From Pseudogemmobacter bohemicus (GTDB lineage Bacteria > Pseudomonadota > Alphaproteobacteria > Rhodobacterales > Rhodobacteraceae), in the NCBI RefSeq assembly GCF_003290025.1, contig NZ_QNHG01000006.1:128260-192259 (forward strand): a DNA stretch of 64,000 nucleotides, in the 5' to 3' direction. Numbering within the stretch: the stretch's first letter is position 1; each line of letters begins with the position of its first letter. Made by a program: the position numbers and the translations under genes. Below are positions 39,820-49,309 of this stretch, piece after piece. The notes under the pieces were generated by a model. That model did not search any database. It saw only the letters and a list, made by a program, of their open reading frames with translations, and had not been told where the DNA came from.

Positions 39820-40601
39820 AAGCGCCCGCCAGCCTGACCCTGACCATCCTCGTGCTGGTCTTCGCCTTTCTCTATATTCCGATTTCGGTTCTGGTGGGGC
39901 TTTCCTTCAACGCCGGCGGCATGCCCACGGCCTGGACCGGGTTCTCGCTGAAATGGTATGGCTCGCTGTTTCAGAACCAGGACATTCTGCGCGCGGCCTG
40001 GAATACGCTGATCGTGGCGCTGGTCTCGACCTTTTTCGCGACGCTTTTGGGCACGCTGCTGGCCATCGGGGTCGAGATCCGCCGCCGCCGGGGCCGCATG
40101 ATCGAGACGCTGATTTTCGCGCCGATGGTGATTCCCGATATCGTGCTGGCGATTGCGCTTTTGAGTTTCTTTTCGCTGACGGATTTCCGGCTGGGCCTGC
40201 ATACGGTGATCCTGTCGCATGTGGTGTTCAACCTGGCCTTTGTCTGCGCGGTGGTGCGGGCGCGGCTCAGGGTGTTCGACTGGTCGGTGGCCGAGGCCTC
40301 CGCCGATCTCGGCGCCTCGATGCTGGTGACGCTTTGGCGGGTGATGCTGCCGGTGCTGGCGCCGGCAATCATCGCAGGCGCGCTGCTCGCCTTCACGCTG
40401 TCGGTGGATGAATTCATCATCGCCTTCTTCACCGCAGGCTCCAGCCGCGCCTCGATCACTTTGCCGATGCAGATCTATTCGATGATCCGCTTCGGCATCA
40501 CGCCCGAGATCAACGTGCTGGCAGTGCTGGTGATGGTATTTTCGCTGGTCACGCTGACGCTGGCGCAACGCTTCAACCGCGGGAGCCTGACCGGACCATG
40601 A
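39816..40601 (+). CDS. Polyamine-type ABC permease (PotC-like)
   Basis: 261 residues, six helices. EAA loop EASADLGASMLVTLWRVMLP; conserved LSVDEFIIAFFTAG near the C-terminus as in PotC/PotI. Overlaps the ATPase gene by 4 bases. Partner of the PotB-like permease. Confidence 0.92.
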   Translation: MKAPASLTLTILVLVFAFLYIPISVLVGLSFNAGGMPTAWTGFSLKWYGSLFQNQDILRAAWNTLIVALVSTFFATLLGTLLAIGVEIRRRRGRMIETLIFAPMVIPDIVLAIALLSFFSLTDFRLGLHTVILSHVVFNLAFVCAVVRARLRVFDWSVAEASADLGASMLVTLWRVMLPVLAPAIIAGALLAFTLSVDEFIIAFFTAGSSRASITLPMQIYSMIRFGITPEINVLAVLVMVFSLVTLTLAQRFNRGSLTGP

Positions 40602-41677
40602 GCGCCTTTCTCTCTGTGCAGGATCTGGAAAAGCGGTTCGGGACGCAGCGCGCGGTGGACGGCGTCAGTCTCGATATCCGCCAGGGTGAGTTTTTCGCGC
40701 TGCTTGGCGCCTCGGGGTCGGGGAAGACGACGCTTCTGCGGATGCTGGCCGGGTTCGAGGCACCATCCTCGGGCCGGGTGTTGCTGGATGGCCAGGACAT
40801 CACCGCGCTGGCGCCGAACCGGCGGCCGGTGAACCTCATGTTCCAGTCCTATGCGCTGTTTCCGCATATGACGGTGGCGAAGAATATCGCTTACGGGCTT
40901 GAGATGGAGCGCCTGGCGCGCGGTGAGATTGCCGCGCGCGTCGATGAGATGCTGGCAAAGGTGCAGCTGGCGCATCTGGCGGGGCGCAAGCCCGATCAGC
41001 TTTCGGGCGGGCAGCGGCAAAGGGTGGCGCTGGCGCGGGCGCTGGTGAAACGGCCGAAACTTCTCTTGCTGGATGAGCCGCTTGGCGCGCTGGACAAGAA
41101 GCTGCGCTCCGAGATGCAGCTGGAGCTGAAACGGATCCAGCACGAGTTCGGCATCACCTTCATCGTGGTGACCCATGACCAGGAAGAGGCGCTGGTCATG
41201 GCCGATCGCATCGCGATCCTGAAAGACGGAAGCCTGTTGCAATGCGGCACGCCCCGCGAGGTCTATGAACAGCCCCTGAACCGCTTCGCTGCCGAATTCA
41301 TCGGTGTGATGAATTTCATCCCTCTTATCCGCAACGGCGACAGCCTCACCACCATGACCGGCGCTCCGATCTCAACAGTCGCCCCGGTCCCGAATGACGT
41401 GCAGCTGGTCGCCGCAGTGCGACCAGAAAGACTGGAGATTGGGCCGCTGCGGCTCGATACCTCAGCAAGCGAGAGCGCCCGACCCGACAACCGGCTGACG
41501 GGCACCATCACCGCGCTGGCCTATCACGGGCTTGATCTTCAGCTCCATATCGCCACCGACGCCGCCCCGATCATCGCCCGCCTCACCGCCGATCAGGCCG
41601 AAAGCCGCGATCTGGGCCCGGGCAAAACCGTCACACTCAGCTGGAAAGCCGCTGACACAAAGCTCTTTCCCGCCTGA
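40598..41677 (+). CDS. Polyamine-type ABC ATPase (PotA-like)
   Basis: 359 residues: one nucleotide-binding domain (GASGSGKTTLLRMLAGFE, LSGGQRQRVALARALV, LLLLDEPLGALDKKLR, VTHDQEEAL) followed by a TOBE-type C-terminal domain (about 245-355). Completes the importer. A glycosyltransferase gene with a good ribosome site follows 28 bases later in the same direction, so the operon probably continues. Confidence 0.93.
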   Translation: MSAFLSVQDLEKRFGTQRAVDGVSLDIRQGEFFALLGASGSGKTTLLRMLAGFEAPSSGRVLLDGQDITALAPNRRPVNLMFQSYALFPHMTVAKNIAYGLEMERLARGEIAARVDEMLAKVQLAHLAGRKPDQLSGGQRQRVALARALVKRPKLLLLDEPLGALDKKLRSEMQLELKRIQHEFGITFIVVTHDQEEALVMADRIAILKDGSLLQCGTPREVYEQPLNRFAAEFIGVMNFIPLIRNGDSLTTMTGAPISTVAPVPNDVQLVAAVRPERLEIGPLRLDTSASESARPDNRLTGTITALAYHGLDLQLHIATDAAPIIARLTADQAESRDLGPGKTVTLSWKAADTKLFPA

Positions 41678-41705
41678 CCCACCGCCTGATCCAAGGAGGA
41701 TACCC

Positions 41706-42986
41706 ATGCCGCAAAAGACCTTCGCCTTCTTCCCCGAAGCGGCCTTCGGCCCGGCGCTGAACTCGGTCGGCATCGCCCAGGCCGTCACTGCCATGGGGCA
41801 TAAAGCGGTCTTCCTCTCGGATCCGGGCTTCGTCCCCGTCTATGAGGGTTACGGCTTCGAGGCCCATCCCGTCGCTCTGTCAGAGCCGATGCCCGCCGAA
41901 CAAATGGCCAAATTCTGGGAGGATTTCATCAACGGCCATATCCCGAATTTCTGTAAGAAACCGATCGAGCAGATCGACAATTATGTAAAGGAATGCTGGG
42001 AAGCCATCGTCGATTCAGCCAAATGGGCGCAAAAAGACCTGCCCGCAGTGCTGGCCCGTATCAAACCCGATGTGATCGCGGTCGATAACGTCATTCTTTT
42101 CCCCGCGATCAAACAATTCGGCGTGCCCTGGGTACGGGTCATCTCCTGTTCGGAAAACGAGATCGAGGATGAGGATATCCCGCCGCATCTCTCGGGCCTT
42201 GGTGAAAACGACCGCGCGGGCCATGCGGCATTTCGCGAGAAATTCAACCGGGTGATCAAACCGATCCATGACGATTTCAACGCCTTCCTTGCGGTAAACG
42301 GTGAAGATCCCTATCCGGTCGGCCAGTTTTTCGAGGCCTCGCCTTACCTCAATCTCCTCCTCTACCCGTCCGAGGTCACCTATAAGCGCCGCCACCCGCT
42401 TGATCCGGAACAATTCCAGTATCTCCAGGGCTGCGTTCGCAAAGAGGCCGCTTATGAGGTGCCGAAATTCGCGAAAAACAATGACGGGCCGCTGCTTTAC
42501 ATCTCTTTCGGTTCGCTCGGGGCGGGGGATACGGAACTTCTGAAACGCCTGATTGCGCTGGTTGGCCGCTCGCGCTACCGCGCGCTGGTCAATGTCGGTG
42601 ATTACAAGGACAGCTATACGGATGTGCCGGAAAATGTGGTGATCGAATCCTGGTTCCCGCAGCCCTCGGTGATCCCCCAGGTCGATGCCGTGATCCATCA
42701 CGGCGGCAATAACAGCTTTACCGAATGCCTCTATTTCGGAAAGCCTGCGATCATCATGCCCTATGTCTGGGACGGGCATGACAATGCCACCCGCGTCCAG
42801 GAAACCGGCCATGGTTTCCGCTCGGATCGCTATGACTGGACGGATGCGGAGCTGACCGCGAAGATCGAGGCCTGCCTGACCGATGCCACGCTTCAGGCCC
42901 GGCTCAGAGCCACATCGAAACATATGCAGGCCTGCGAAGGGCCTAAAACGGCGGCAAAACTGCTGACCGATCTGCTGGAGAAGTGA
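41706..42986 (+). CDS. UGT/MGT-like glycosyltransferase (GT1-type), paralogue of 35444-36742
   Basis: 426 residues from the ATG at 41706 (AAGGAGG upstream). The opening FAFFPEAAFGPALNSVGIAQ and the donor site SWFPQPSVIPQVDAVIHHGG/NNS, then PYVWDGHDNATRV, closely match the paralogue at 35444-36742, but the middle differs in length and charge. Two such enzymes around one importer suggest either two acceptors or forward and reverse processing of a glycoside (inference). Followed within 1-12 bases by two cupin genes and an aldehyde dehydrogenase. Confidence 0.82.
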   Translation: MPQKTFAFFPEAAFGPALNSVGIAQAVTAMGHKAVFLSDPGFVPVYEGYGFEAHPVALSEPMPAEQMAKFWEDFINGHIPNFCKKPIEQIDNYVKECWEAIVDSAKWAQKDLPAVLARIKPDVIAVDNVILFPAIKQFGVPWVRVISCSENEIEDEDIPPHLSGLGENDRAGHAAFREKFNRVIKPIHDDFNAFLAVNGEDPYPVGQFFEASPYLNLLLYPSEVTYKRRHPLDPEQFQYLQGCVRKEAAYEVPKFAKNNDGPLLYISFGSLGAGDTELLKRLIALVGRSRYRALVNVGDYKDSYTDVPENVVIESWFPQPSVIPQVDAVIHHGGNNSFTECLYFGKPAIIMPYVWDGHDNATRVQETGHGFRSDRYDWTDAELTAKIEACLTDATLQARLRATSKHMQACEGPKTAAKLLTDLLEK

Positions 42987-42987
42987 C

Positions 42988-43356
42988 ATGACCAATCTCA
43001 AAAGCTCCGCCCCCCATATCCACGGGGCCGAGACCTATGACGATCTCGCCGACTGGGGCGTGCAGCCCGATGCCCTTGCGGGCGCCTCACATTCAACCGG
43101 GCGGCTCTTGTGGAAGACGCAACTTCCCGGCGGTGGCCAGTCGGAATCCGGGATCTGGGTCTGCACGCCCGGCACCTGGAAAATCTCGGTTCCGCGTGAC
43201 GAGTTCTGCCATTTCGTCGCGGGCCGCGCCCGCTACACCGCCAAAGACGGCACCGTCACCGAGGTCGGCCCCGGTTCCTGCGTCGTCTTCCCCGCCGGTT
43301 ACGAGGGCACCGCCGAAGTGATCGAGACCATCCGCAATATCTATATGCTCGCCTGA
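42988..43356 (+). CDS. Cupin-domain protein 1
   Basis: 122 residues, single cupin of the DUF861/ureidoglycine-aminohydrolase-like type: SGIWVCTPGTWKISVPRDEF, CHFVAGRARYTAKDG, GPGSCVVFPAGYEG. It lacks a complete His-rich metal site, so it may bind ligand rather than catalyse. Tandem paralogue with the next gene (same length, same motif order: WICTPGxW, DEFCHF, FPxxxxG). One base after the glycosyltransferase stop. Confidence 0.8.
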   Translation: MTNLKSSAPHIHGAETYDDLADWGVQPDALAGASHSTGRLLWKTQLPGGGQSESGIWVCTPGTWKISVPRDEFCHFVAGRARYTAKDGTVTEVGPGSCVVFPAGYEGTAEVIETIRNIYMLA

Positions 43357-43365
43357 GGTTTCATC

Positions 43366-43734
43366 ATGTCCAAAGCCGTCAATACCGACCTGACCACCCC
43401 CTTGATGCAAAACCCCAAAGCGATCACCGATGTGGTCGACTGGGGCGTGATCGACACCATGGTCGAGGGCGAAAGCCATGTCTCGGGCCGGGTGCTGTTT
43501 CGCAACGCAGACGGATCATCCGAATGCGGCATGTGGATCTGCACGCCGGGCAAATGGGTCTGCCATGTCACCTCGGACGAGTTCTGCCATTTCCTTGAGG
43601 GGCGCTGCACCTATGTCCACGAGTCGGGCGATGTGATCGAGATCACCCCCGACACCGCCGCCTTCTTCCCGAAGGACTGGAAAGGCGTCTGCACCGTCCA
43701 TGAGACGATCCGCAAAGTCTATATGATCCGCTGA
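43366..43734 (+). CDS. Cupin-domain protein 2
   Basis: 122 residues, paralogue of the preceding cupin: CGMWICTPGKWVCHVTSDEF, CHFLEGRCTYVHESG, ITPDTAAFFPKDWKG, ending YMIR. The twin arrangement suggests a heteromeric or sequential pair. Small-molecule isomerase, hydrolase or binding role; no reaction can be assigned. Confidence 0.8.
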   Translation: MSKAVNTDLTTPLMQNPKAITDVVDWGVIDTMVEGESHVSGRVLFRNADGSSECGMWICTPGKWVCHVTSDEFCHFLEGRCTYVHESGDVIEITPDTAAFFPKDWKGVCTVHETIRKVYMIR

Positions 43735-43745
43735 GAGGGCCGGAA

Positions 43746-45248
43746 ATGTCCGATCTGTGCTATTACCTCACCCCCGGTTTCCACCAAAGCCAGGGCGTTG
43801 CGCATGACGTGATCGACCCGGCGACGCTGGGCGTGGTCGGCCAGCGGGTGGAGGTGACCGGGGCCGAGGCTGAGGCGGTGATCGCCCGGGTGAACCTTGC
43901 GCAAAAGGCCTGGAAACGGGTCGATGCGAAGACCCGCGCGAAGATCCTGCATGATTTGGCCGGCCGGATCGAGGCCGCCGATTTCCGCGCCTGCGCCACG
44001 CTGATGAGCCGCGAGATGGGCAAACCCTGGCCCGAAGCCATCGGCGAGATCGCCAATGTCGCGCCGATCTTCCGCTATTACGCGGAAATGGCGCGGGATG
44101 AGGCCGGCAAGATCGCTGGCACCACGCAGATCGGCTCCACCCAATATGTGCGCTATGAACCGCTTGGCGTTTCCGTCCATATCATGCCGTTCAACTTCCC
44201 GATCCTGTTGATGTGCTGGACGGTGGCGGCGTCTTTGGCGGCGGGGAATGGCTGCATCATCAAACCGGCCGAGGCGACGACGCTGTCGACGCTGGAATTT
44301 ATGAAGGTGTTTGACGGGCTGCCCGAGGGGCTGGTCGCCTGCCTGCCCGGCGGACGCGCTTTGGGTGAGGCGCTGGTCGGGTCCGATCACACCCATGCGG
44401 TGGCCTTTACCGGCTCGGTTGCCGGGGGCAGGGCGGTCGCCATGGCGGCGGCGGCAAAGATGAAGCCGGCGGTGATCGAGGCGGGCGGGTCCGACCCGAT
44501 GGTGATCGCGGCCTCGGCACCTTTGGAGGTTGCGGCGGCGGGGGCGGTGACTGCCGCCTTCCATATGTCGGGCCAGGTCTGTACCTCGACCGAGCGGATC
44601 TATGCGGTGGATGCGATCCATGACGCGTTCATCGCGGCTTTCGTGGCTGAAACACAGCGGCTCAGGATCGGGAACGGGCTGGGGCGGCACGAGATCGGCC
44701 CGCTGGTCTCAAAAGCGGCGCGCGACAAGGTGATGCGTCTGGTGGCGGATGCCATCGCGAAAGGCGCAAAGCTCGAATGCGGGGGCCGCATCCCTCCGGG
44801 GCTGGAAACCGGCTGGTTCTATGAGCCCACGATCCTCACCGGCTGCTCCCCGGATATGGAGATCCTCAGCGAAGAAATCTTCGGCCCCGTGGTCGCGGTC
44901 GTCCGCGTGGCTGATTTCGATGCTGCGATAGAGGCGGCGAATGACAGTCCCTTTGGCCTTGGCGCCTCGATCTTCACCACATCGCTGGAGGAGGCGATCG
45001 AGGCCTCGGAACGGCTTGAGGCCGGCATGGTCTGGGTCAACAACCCGATGATCGACAATGATGCGCTGCCCTTTGGCGGCTGGAAGGCCTCGGGGCTGGG
45101 GCGCGAGCTGGGGCGCCAGGGGCTCGACGCGTTCCGGCGCTCGAAAATGGTGATCCTGGATCACCGGCCCGTGCGGCAATCCTGGTGGTATCCCTATCCC
45201 GATGACTGGTTCCCCGATCAGGAGGGCGGTGGTCGCAAACACAGCTAA
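43746..45248 (+). CDS. Aldehyde dehydrogenase (succinate-semialdehyde type)
   Basis: 500 residues. NAD(P) ALDH motifs: FNFPILLMCWTVAASLAAGN, FTGSVAGGRAVAMAAAA, VIEAGGSDP (general base Glu), FHMSGQVCTSTERIYAV (catalytic Cys) and EEIFGPVVAVVRV. Length and motif set suit semialdehyde dehydrogenases. In this position it would oxidise the aldehyde made from an imported amine (as in putrescine use) or a sugar-derived semialdehyde. It is the last gene of the operon that starts at 37837. Confidence 0.9.
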   Translation: MSDLCYYLTPGFHQSQGVAHDVIDPATLGVVGQRVEVTGAEAEAVIARVNLAQKAWKRVDAKTRAKILHDLAGRIEAADFRACATLMSREMGKPWPEAIGEIANVAPIFRYYAEMARDEAGKIAGTTQIGSTQYVRYEPLGVSVHIMPFNFPILLMCWTVAASLAAGNGCIIKPAEATTLSTLEFMKVFDGLPEGLVACLPGGRALGEALVGSDHTHAVAFTGSVAGGRAVAMAAAAKMKPAVIEAGGSDPMVIAASAPLEVAAAGAVTAAFHMSGQVCTSTERIYAVDAIHDAFIAAFVAETQRLRIGNGLGRHEIGPLVSKAARDKVMRLVADAIAKGAKLECGGRIPPGLETGWFYEPTILTGCSPDMEILSEEIFGPVVAVVRVADFDAAIEAANDSPFGLGASIFTTSLEEAIEASERLEAGMVWVNNPMIDNDALPFGGWKASGLGRELGRQGLDAFRRSKMVILDHRPVRQSWWYPYPDDWFPDQEGGGRKHS

Positions 45249-45340
45249 TCTGACCGCATGGTCAAAATTTGTGCGGCGAAGGGCTGTCTCTTGCACGAGG
45301 GGCATGGCACAAGACGAAACCGTTGACTTGCGGGCCTCTG

Positions 45341-45360
45341 GCTCTCACCACTGTGAGAGC
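45341..45360 (+). promoter_or_regulatory. Inverted repeat upstream of the second BMP operon
   Basis: GCTCTCAC (45341-45348), CACT, GTGAGAGC (45353-45360): perfect 8-base arms, 27 bases before the ATG. A -35-like TTGACT lies at 45323-45328. It may be an operator or a leader hairpin; no T run follows, so a plain terminator is unlikely. Confidence 0.45.
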
Positions 45361-45386
45361 AACATGTCCGGCCACAGGGGGTAAAC

Positions 45387-46379
45387 ATGACAAAGGATCT
45401 TCGTCTTTCACGCCGCTTTCTTCTGCAATCGGGGCTGATCCTCGGCGCCTCCTCGCTGCCTGTGCTGCGGCCCGCCTATGCCGCGACGGCGGTAAAGGTC
45501 GCGGGCGTGCATGGCTCGCCGGTGGAAAACGCCTGGAACTCGGTCTTGCATAAGGCGTTGCTTGAGGCGGCGGCAGAGGGTGCGATTGAATACACCTTCT
45601 CGGAGGGGGTTTCGGCCACCGATTACCCGCGCGCGATGCGCGAATATGCCGAAGCCGGCAACCAGCTGATCATCGGCGAGACATTCCCGGTTGAACGTCA
45701 GGGCCGCGAAGTCGCCGCCGATTACCCGGAAACCGCCTTTGTGATGGGCTCGTCCGGCGGGCCGGAGGGGGATAATTTCGGTACTTTCGGCACCTGGAAT
45801 TATGATGGCGCCTATCTGGCCGGGATGCTGGCCGGCAAGATGACGAAGTCGAATGTGGTGGGTTCGGTCGGCGCCATGCCGATCCCGGAAATCAACCTGC
45901 TGATCAATGCCTTCGGTGAGGGCGTGAAGGCGGTCAACCCCGATGCCAGGCTGCTGGTATCCTGGATCGGCACCTTCTTTGACCCGCCGAAAGCGCGCGA
46001 GGCGGGGCTTGCCATGATCGACGCCGGAGCGGATATCCTCTTTGGCGAGCGGATCGGCACCGCAGATGCCGCGAAAGAGCGGGGCATCAAGGCCATCGGC
46101 TCGCTGATCGACTATACGCCGATGTATCCCGACACGGTTTTCGCCAATGCGCTCTGGGGCTTCCGCCCGATTCTGAACGCCATCGTCGCCGATGTGGCGG
46201 CAGGCAATCCGACCGGCAAGGACTATACCCCCTTCGGCCTGATGAAAGAGGGCGGCAGCGATATTTCCTATGTGACCGGCGTTGCGCCTGCCGATGCCGA
46301 GGCCGCGATGGAGAAGGTCCGGGCCGGGATCAAGGCCGGCTCCTTCACCGTGCCGCAGAACTTCGACGAGCCGAAGTAA
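45387..46379 (+). CDS. BMP-family ABC substrate-binding protein with Tat-like signal
   Basis: 330 residues. N-terminus LSRRFLLQSGLILGASSLPV has a twin-arginine pattern, unusual for a binding protein, and cleavage likely near AYAAT. BMP pattern: KVAGVHGSPVENAWNSVLHK, LIIGETFPV, GTWNYDGAYLAGMLAGKMTK, ILFGERIGTADAAK, VTGVAP. It would serve the importer encoded at 47780-51289. The ligand is probably a nitrogen heterocycle or related amide, given the amidase and deaminase-like genes in the same operon (inference). Confidence 0.85.
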   Translation: MTKDLRLSRRFLLQSGLILGASSLPVLRPAYAATAVKVAGVHGSPVENAWNSVLHKALLEAAAEGAIEYTFSEGVSATDYPRAMREYAEAGNQLIIGETFPVERQGREVAADYPETAFVMGSSGGPEGDNFGTFGTWNYDGAYLAGMLAGKMTKSNVVGSVGAMPIPEINLLINAFGEGVKAVNPDARLLVSWIGTFFDPPKAREAGLAMIDAGADILFGERIGTADAAKERGIKAIGSLIDYTPMYPDTVFANALWGFRPILNAIVADVAAGNPTGKDYTPFGLMKEGGSDISYVTGVAPADAEAAMEKVRAGIKAGSFTVPQNFDEPK

Positions 46380-46385
46380 GCCTGG

Positions 46386-47783
46386 ATGGGGTCAGATGCG
46401 ACAGGACTGGCCTCGGCGATCCGCCGGGGTCATCTGACAGCGGCAGAGGCGATGGAGGCCTCTTTCGCGCAGGCAGAGGCGCGCGCCGGTCTTGGCGCGC
46501 TGGCCCATCTGAACAAAGCGCGCGGGCGGGCGCTGGCCGGCGAATTCGACGCGCTTCCCGGCAATGCGCCGCAGCGCTATGCGGCTTTTGGCGGCGTGCC
46601 ACTGGTCGTGAAAGACCTTGGCGCGCCATTTCTGGGCTTTCCGGTCGCGGCCGGGTCAGCGCTGTTCCCGCGTGAGGGGATGGGCGAACACAGCCAGCTT
46701 GCGGCGCGGTTCCGGGCGGCGGGGCTGTGCCCTTTCGCGCTGACCACGGTGCCGGAATTCGGCCTGTCGCTGGCCTCGGAACCTGCCATCGGGCCGGTGG
46801 CCAGAAACCCGCTGAACCCGGATCTGTCGCCCGGCGGGTCTTCGGGCGGTGCGGCGGCGGCGGTGGCTGTCGGGATCGCGGCGATTGCGCATGCGACCGA
46901 TGCCGGTGGCTCGATCCGGGTGCCGGCGGCGGCCTGCGGCCTTGTTGGGCTGAAGCCGGGGCGGGGCTCGGTGCCGGGCGGTCCGGGCTTTGGCAATCAC
47001 CTTGGAGGCATTGCAAGCGAGCTGGCGATCTGCCGCTCGGTCCGCGATGCCGAGGCGATCTTTGCCGCCTGCACCATTGGCGGCACAAGGGTGCCTTTCG
47101 CGAGCCCGCTGCTGGAAGAGGCGAAATCGGGGCCGCTGACCATCGGCCTTGTCACCGAAACCGGCCCCTGGCCCATCGACGAAAGCCGCATCGAAGCCGT
47201 TGAGGCGGCGGCGCGGGTTCTGGCCAGGAACGGCCATCGCATCCGCCCGCTGGAGGGCGAGGCGGTGATGGATCTGGCGGTGCGCTCGGCCAGGGTCTTT
47301 GCCGATGTGGTCTCGATCAATCTGGCGGAACTGTCCTCGCAGCTGGATTTCTCGCTGGCAGAGCCGATGACCCAGGCGGTAGTGGCGCGCGGGCTGGCGA
47401 TGCCGGTGACCGCGCTCTGGGCCAGCCTGAACGATATGGTCTTTGTAGCGCGGGACCTGTGGCGGTTTTTCGACGGGGTCGATCTGTTGCTGACGCCGAT
47501 GCTGGCGGGGCCGCCGCTGCCTTTGGGTGCCTTTCCGACCGATCATTCGGACACCGATCTGCATTTCGACCGCATGGCCCGTTTCGCCCCGCTGGCCAGC
47601 CTTGCCAATATCTCTGGCGCGCCCGCGATCACGCTGCCATTCGGTGCTGATGAGGCCGGTTTGCCGCTGCCGGTGCAGCTGATCGCGCCGATGGGGCAGG
47701 AGCGGCGGCTGCTTTCAATCGCCGCCCGGCTGGAGGTAGAAGAGCGCTGGACCCATCCCTTTCCCGTCGCGGGGCTGACATGA
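46386..47783 (+). CDS. Amidase-signature family hydrolase
   Basis: 465 residues. Catalytic Lys in [10 protein letters not shown], cis-Ser in [16 protein letters not shown] and nucleophile Ser in [14 protein letters not shown]. It lies inside a transporter operon, 6 bases after the binding-protein gene and overlapping the ATPase gene by 4 bases, so it very probably acts on the imported compound or its product. Third amidase of this superfamily in the window. Confidence 0.88.
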   Translation: MGSDATGLASAIRRGHLTAAEAMEASFAQAEARAGLGALAHLNKARGRALAGEFDALPGNAPQRYAAFGGVPLVVKDLGAPFLGFPVAAGSALFPREGMGEHSQLAARFRAAGLCPFALTTVPEFGLSLASEPAIGPVARNPLNPDLSPGGSSGGAAAAVAVGIAAIAHATDAGGSIRVPAAACGLVGLKPGRGSVPGGPGFGNHLGGIASELAICRSVRDAEAIFAACTIGGTRVPFASPLLEEAKSGPLTIGLVTETGPWPIDESRIEAVEAAARVLARNGHRIRPLEGEAVMDLAVRSARVFADVVSINLAELSSQLDFSLAEPMTQAVVARGLAMPVTALWASLNDMVFVARDLWRFFDGVDLLLTPMLAGPPLPLGAFPTDHSDTDLHFDRMARFAPLASLANISGAPAITLPFGADEAGLPLPVQLIAPMGQERRLLSIAARLEVEERWTHPFPVAGLT

Positions 47784-49309
47784 GCGAAACCGTTCTCGAT
47801 ATCTCGCAGGTCAGCAAGCGGTTCGGTGCGACACTGGCCAATGATGCGATTTCGCTGAGCCTGGAACGCGGCGAAATCATCGCGCTTCTGGGCGAGAATG
47901 GGGCCGGCAAGACCACGCTGATGTCGATGCTGTTCGGCCATTACACCCCTGATTCCGGGCATATTTCCGTGATGGGTCGGCTTTTGCCGCCGGGTCGGCC
48001 CAGGGCTGCGATCCGCGCAGGCATCGGCATGGTGCATCAGCATTTCTCGCTGGCGCCGAACCTGTCCGTGCTGGAAAATGTGATGACCGGCACCGAGAGC
48101 CTCTGGCGCCCCTGGTCCGACAAGGCGAAGGCGCGGGCGCGGCTGATGGAGATTTCCGCGCGGTTCGGGCTGAAGGTCGTGCCGGAGGCGCGGCTGGGCG
48201 ATCTTTCGGTCGGCGAACAGCAACGGGTCGAGATCCTGAAAGCGCTTTATAATGACGCAAAGATCCTCGTGCTGGACGAGCCGACCGCTGTTCTGACCAA
48301 TCTGGAAGCCGAACATATGTTCGCGACACTGAAGGATATGGCACGCCAGGGGCTCTCGATCATCTTCATTTCGCATAAGCTGGATGAGGTGATGAATACG
48401 GCCGACCGGGTGGTGGTGCTGCGCGGGGGGCGCGTGGTGGCAGAGCGCCGCGCGATGGAGACCTCAAAGGCGGAACTCGCCGGGCTGATGGTCGGGCGGG
48501 CGGTGACGCGGCCCTTGCGGGAGGCGGCAACCCCGGGCGTGGTGGTGCTGGAGGCGAAAGCGGTCACCCTGCGCGAGGCGGGCGTCGAGCGGCTGAAAGC
48601 GGTCGATTTCCATCTGCGCGAAGGCGAAGTGCTGGGGATCATCGGCGTATCGGGCAATGGCCAGGCGTCGCTTGCGCGGCTGGTCGGTGGCCTTGCGCGA
48701 CGCAGCGCGGGGGAGATGACGCTTTTTGGCCGGCCCATCGGTGACATGTCGGTGCGCGAGGTGGTCGAGGCCGGCATCGGCCGCATCCCCGAAGACCGCA
48801 CCCATGACGGCGTGATCGGCGAGATGGCGATCTGGGAAAATGCGGTGCTGGAGCGCCTGCCGGAATTCACCCGCCGCGGCCTTGTCGACCGCAAGGCGGG
48901 GATGGATTTCGCCCGCCGCATCATTGACGGGTTCGATGTGCGCGGCGGCACGCCCGCCAGCCGTATCCGGCTTTTGTCGGGTGGGAATATGCAAAAGCTG
49001 ATCCTCGGGCGGAACCTGATCGAACATCCGAAGATCCTCATCGCTGCCCAGCCGGCGCGGGGCCTTGATGAAGGCGCGGTGGCGGCGGTCCACGCGCGCA
49101 TCCTGGAGGCACGGCGCGCGGGCACGGCGGTGCTGCTGATCTCGGAAGACCTTGACGAGGTGATGGCGCTGGCGGATCGCATTCAGGCGATTGTCGGCGG
49201 CCGGCTGTCGCCGCCGGTCTCGCCCGAACGGGTCGATGCCCGGCATCTGGGGCTGATGATGGCCGGCGAATGGGCCCGTGAACGGGAAGGGGCGGCGAAT
49301 GCGGTTTGA
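47780..49309 (+). CDS. BMP/nucleoside-type ABC importer ATPase (two domains)
   Basis: 509 residues. Domain 1: [46 protein letters not shown]. Domain 2: [14 protein letters not shown] (Walker A without GKS/T), [26 protein letters not shown]. Only domain 1 seems catalytically complete, as in the family. Overlaps the next permease gene by 11 bases. Confidence 0.9.
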   Translation: MSETVLDISQVSKRFGATLANDAISLSLERGEIIALLGENGAGKTTLMSMLFGHYTPDSGHISVMGRLLPPGRPRAAIRAGIGMVHQHFSLAPNLSVLENVMTGTESLWRPWSDKAKARARLMEISARFGLKVVPEARLGDLSVGEQQRVEILKALYNDAKILVLDEPTAVLTNLEAEHMFATLKDMARQGLSIIFISHKLDEVMNTADRVVVLRGGRVVAERRAMETSKAELAGLMVGRAVTRPLREAATPGVVVLEAKAVTLREAGVERLKAVDFHLREGEVLGIIGVSGNGQASLARLVGGLARRSAGEMTLFGRPIGDMSVREVVEAGIGRIPEDRTHDGVIGEMAIWENAVLERLPEFTRRGLVDRKAGMDFARRIIDGFDVRGGTPASRIRLLSGGNMQKLILGRNLIEHPKILIAAQPARGLDEGAVAAVHARILEARRAGTAVLLISEDLDEVMALADRIQAIVGGRLSPPVSPERVDARHLGLMMAGEWAREREGAANAV

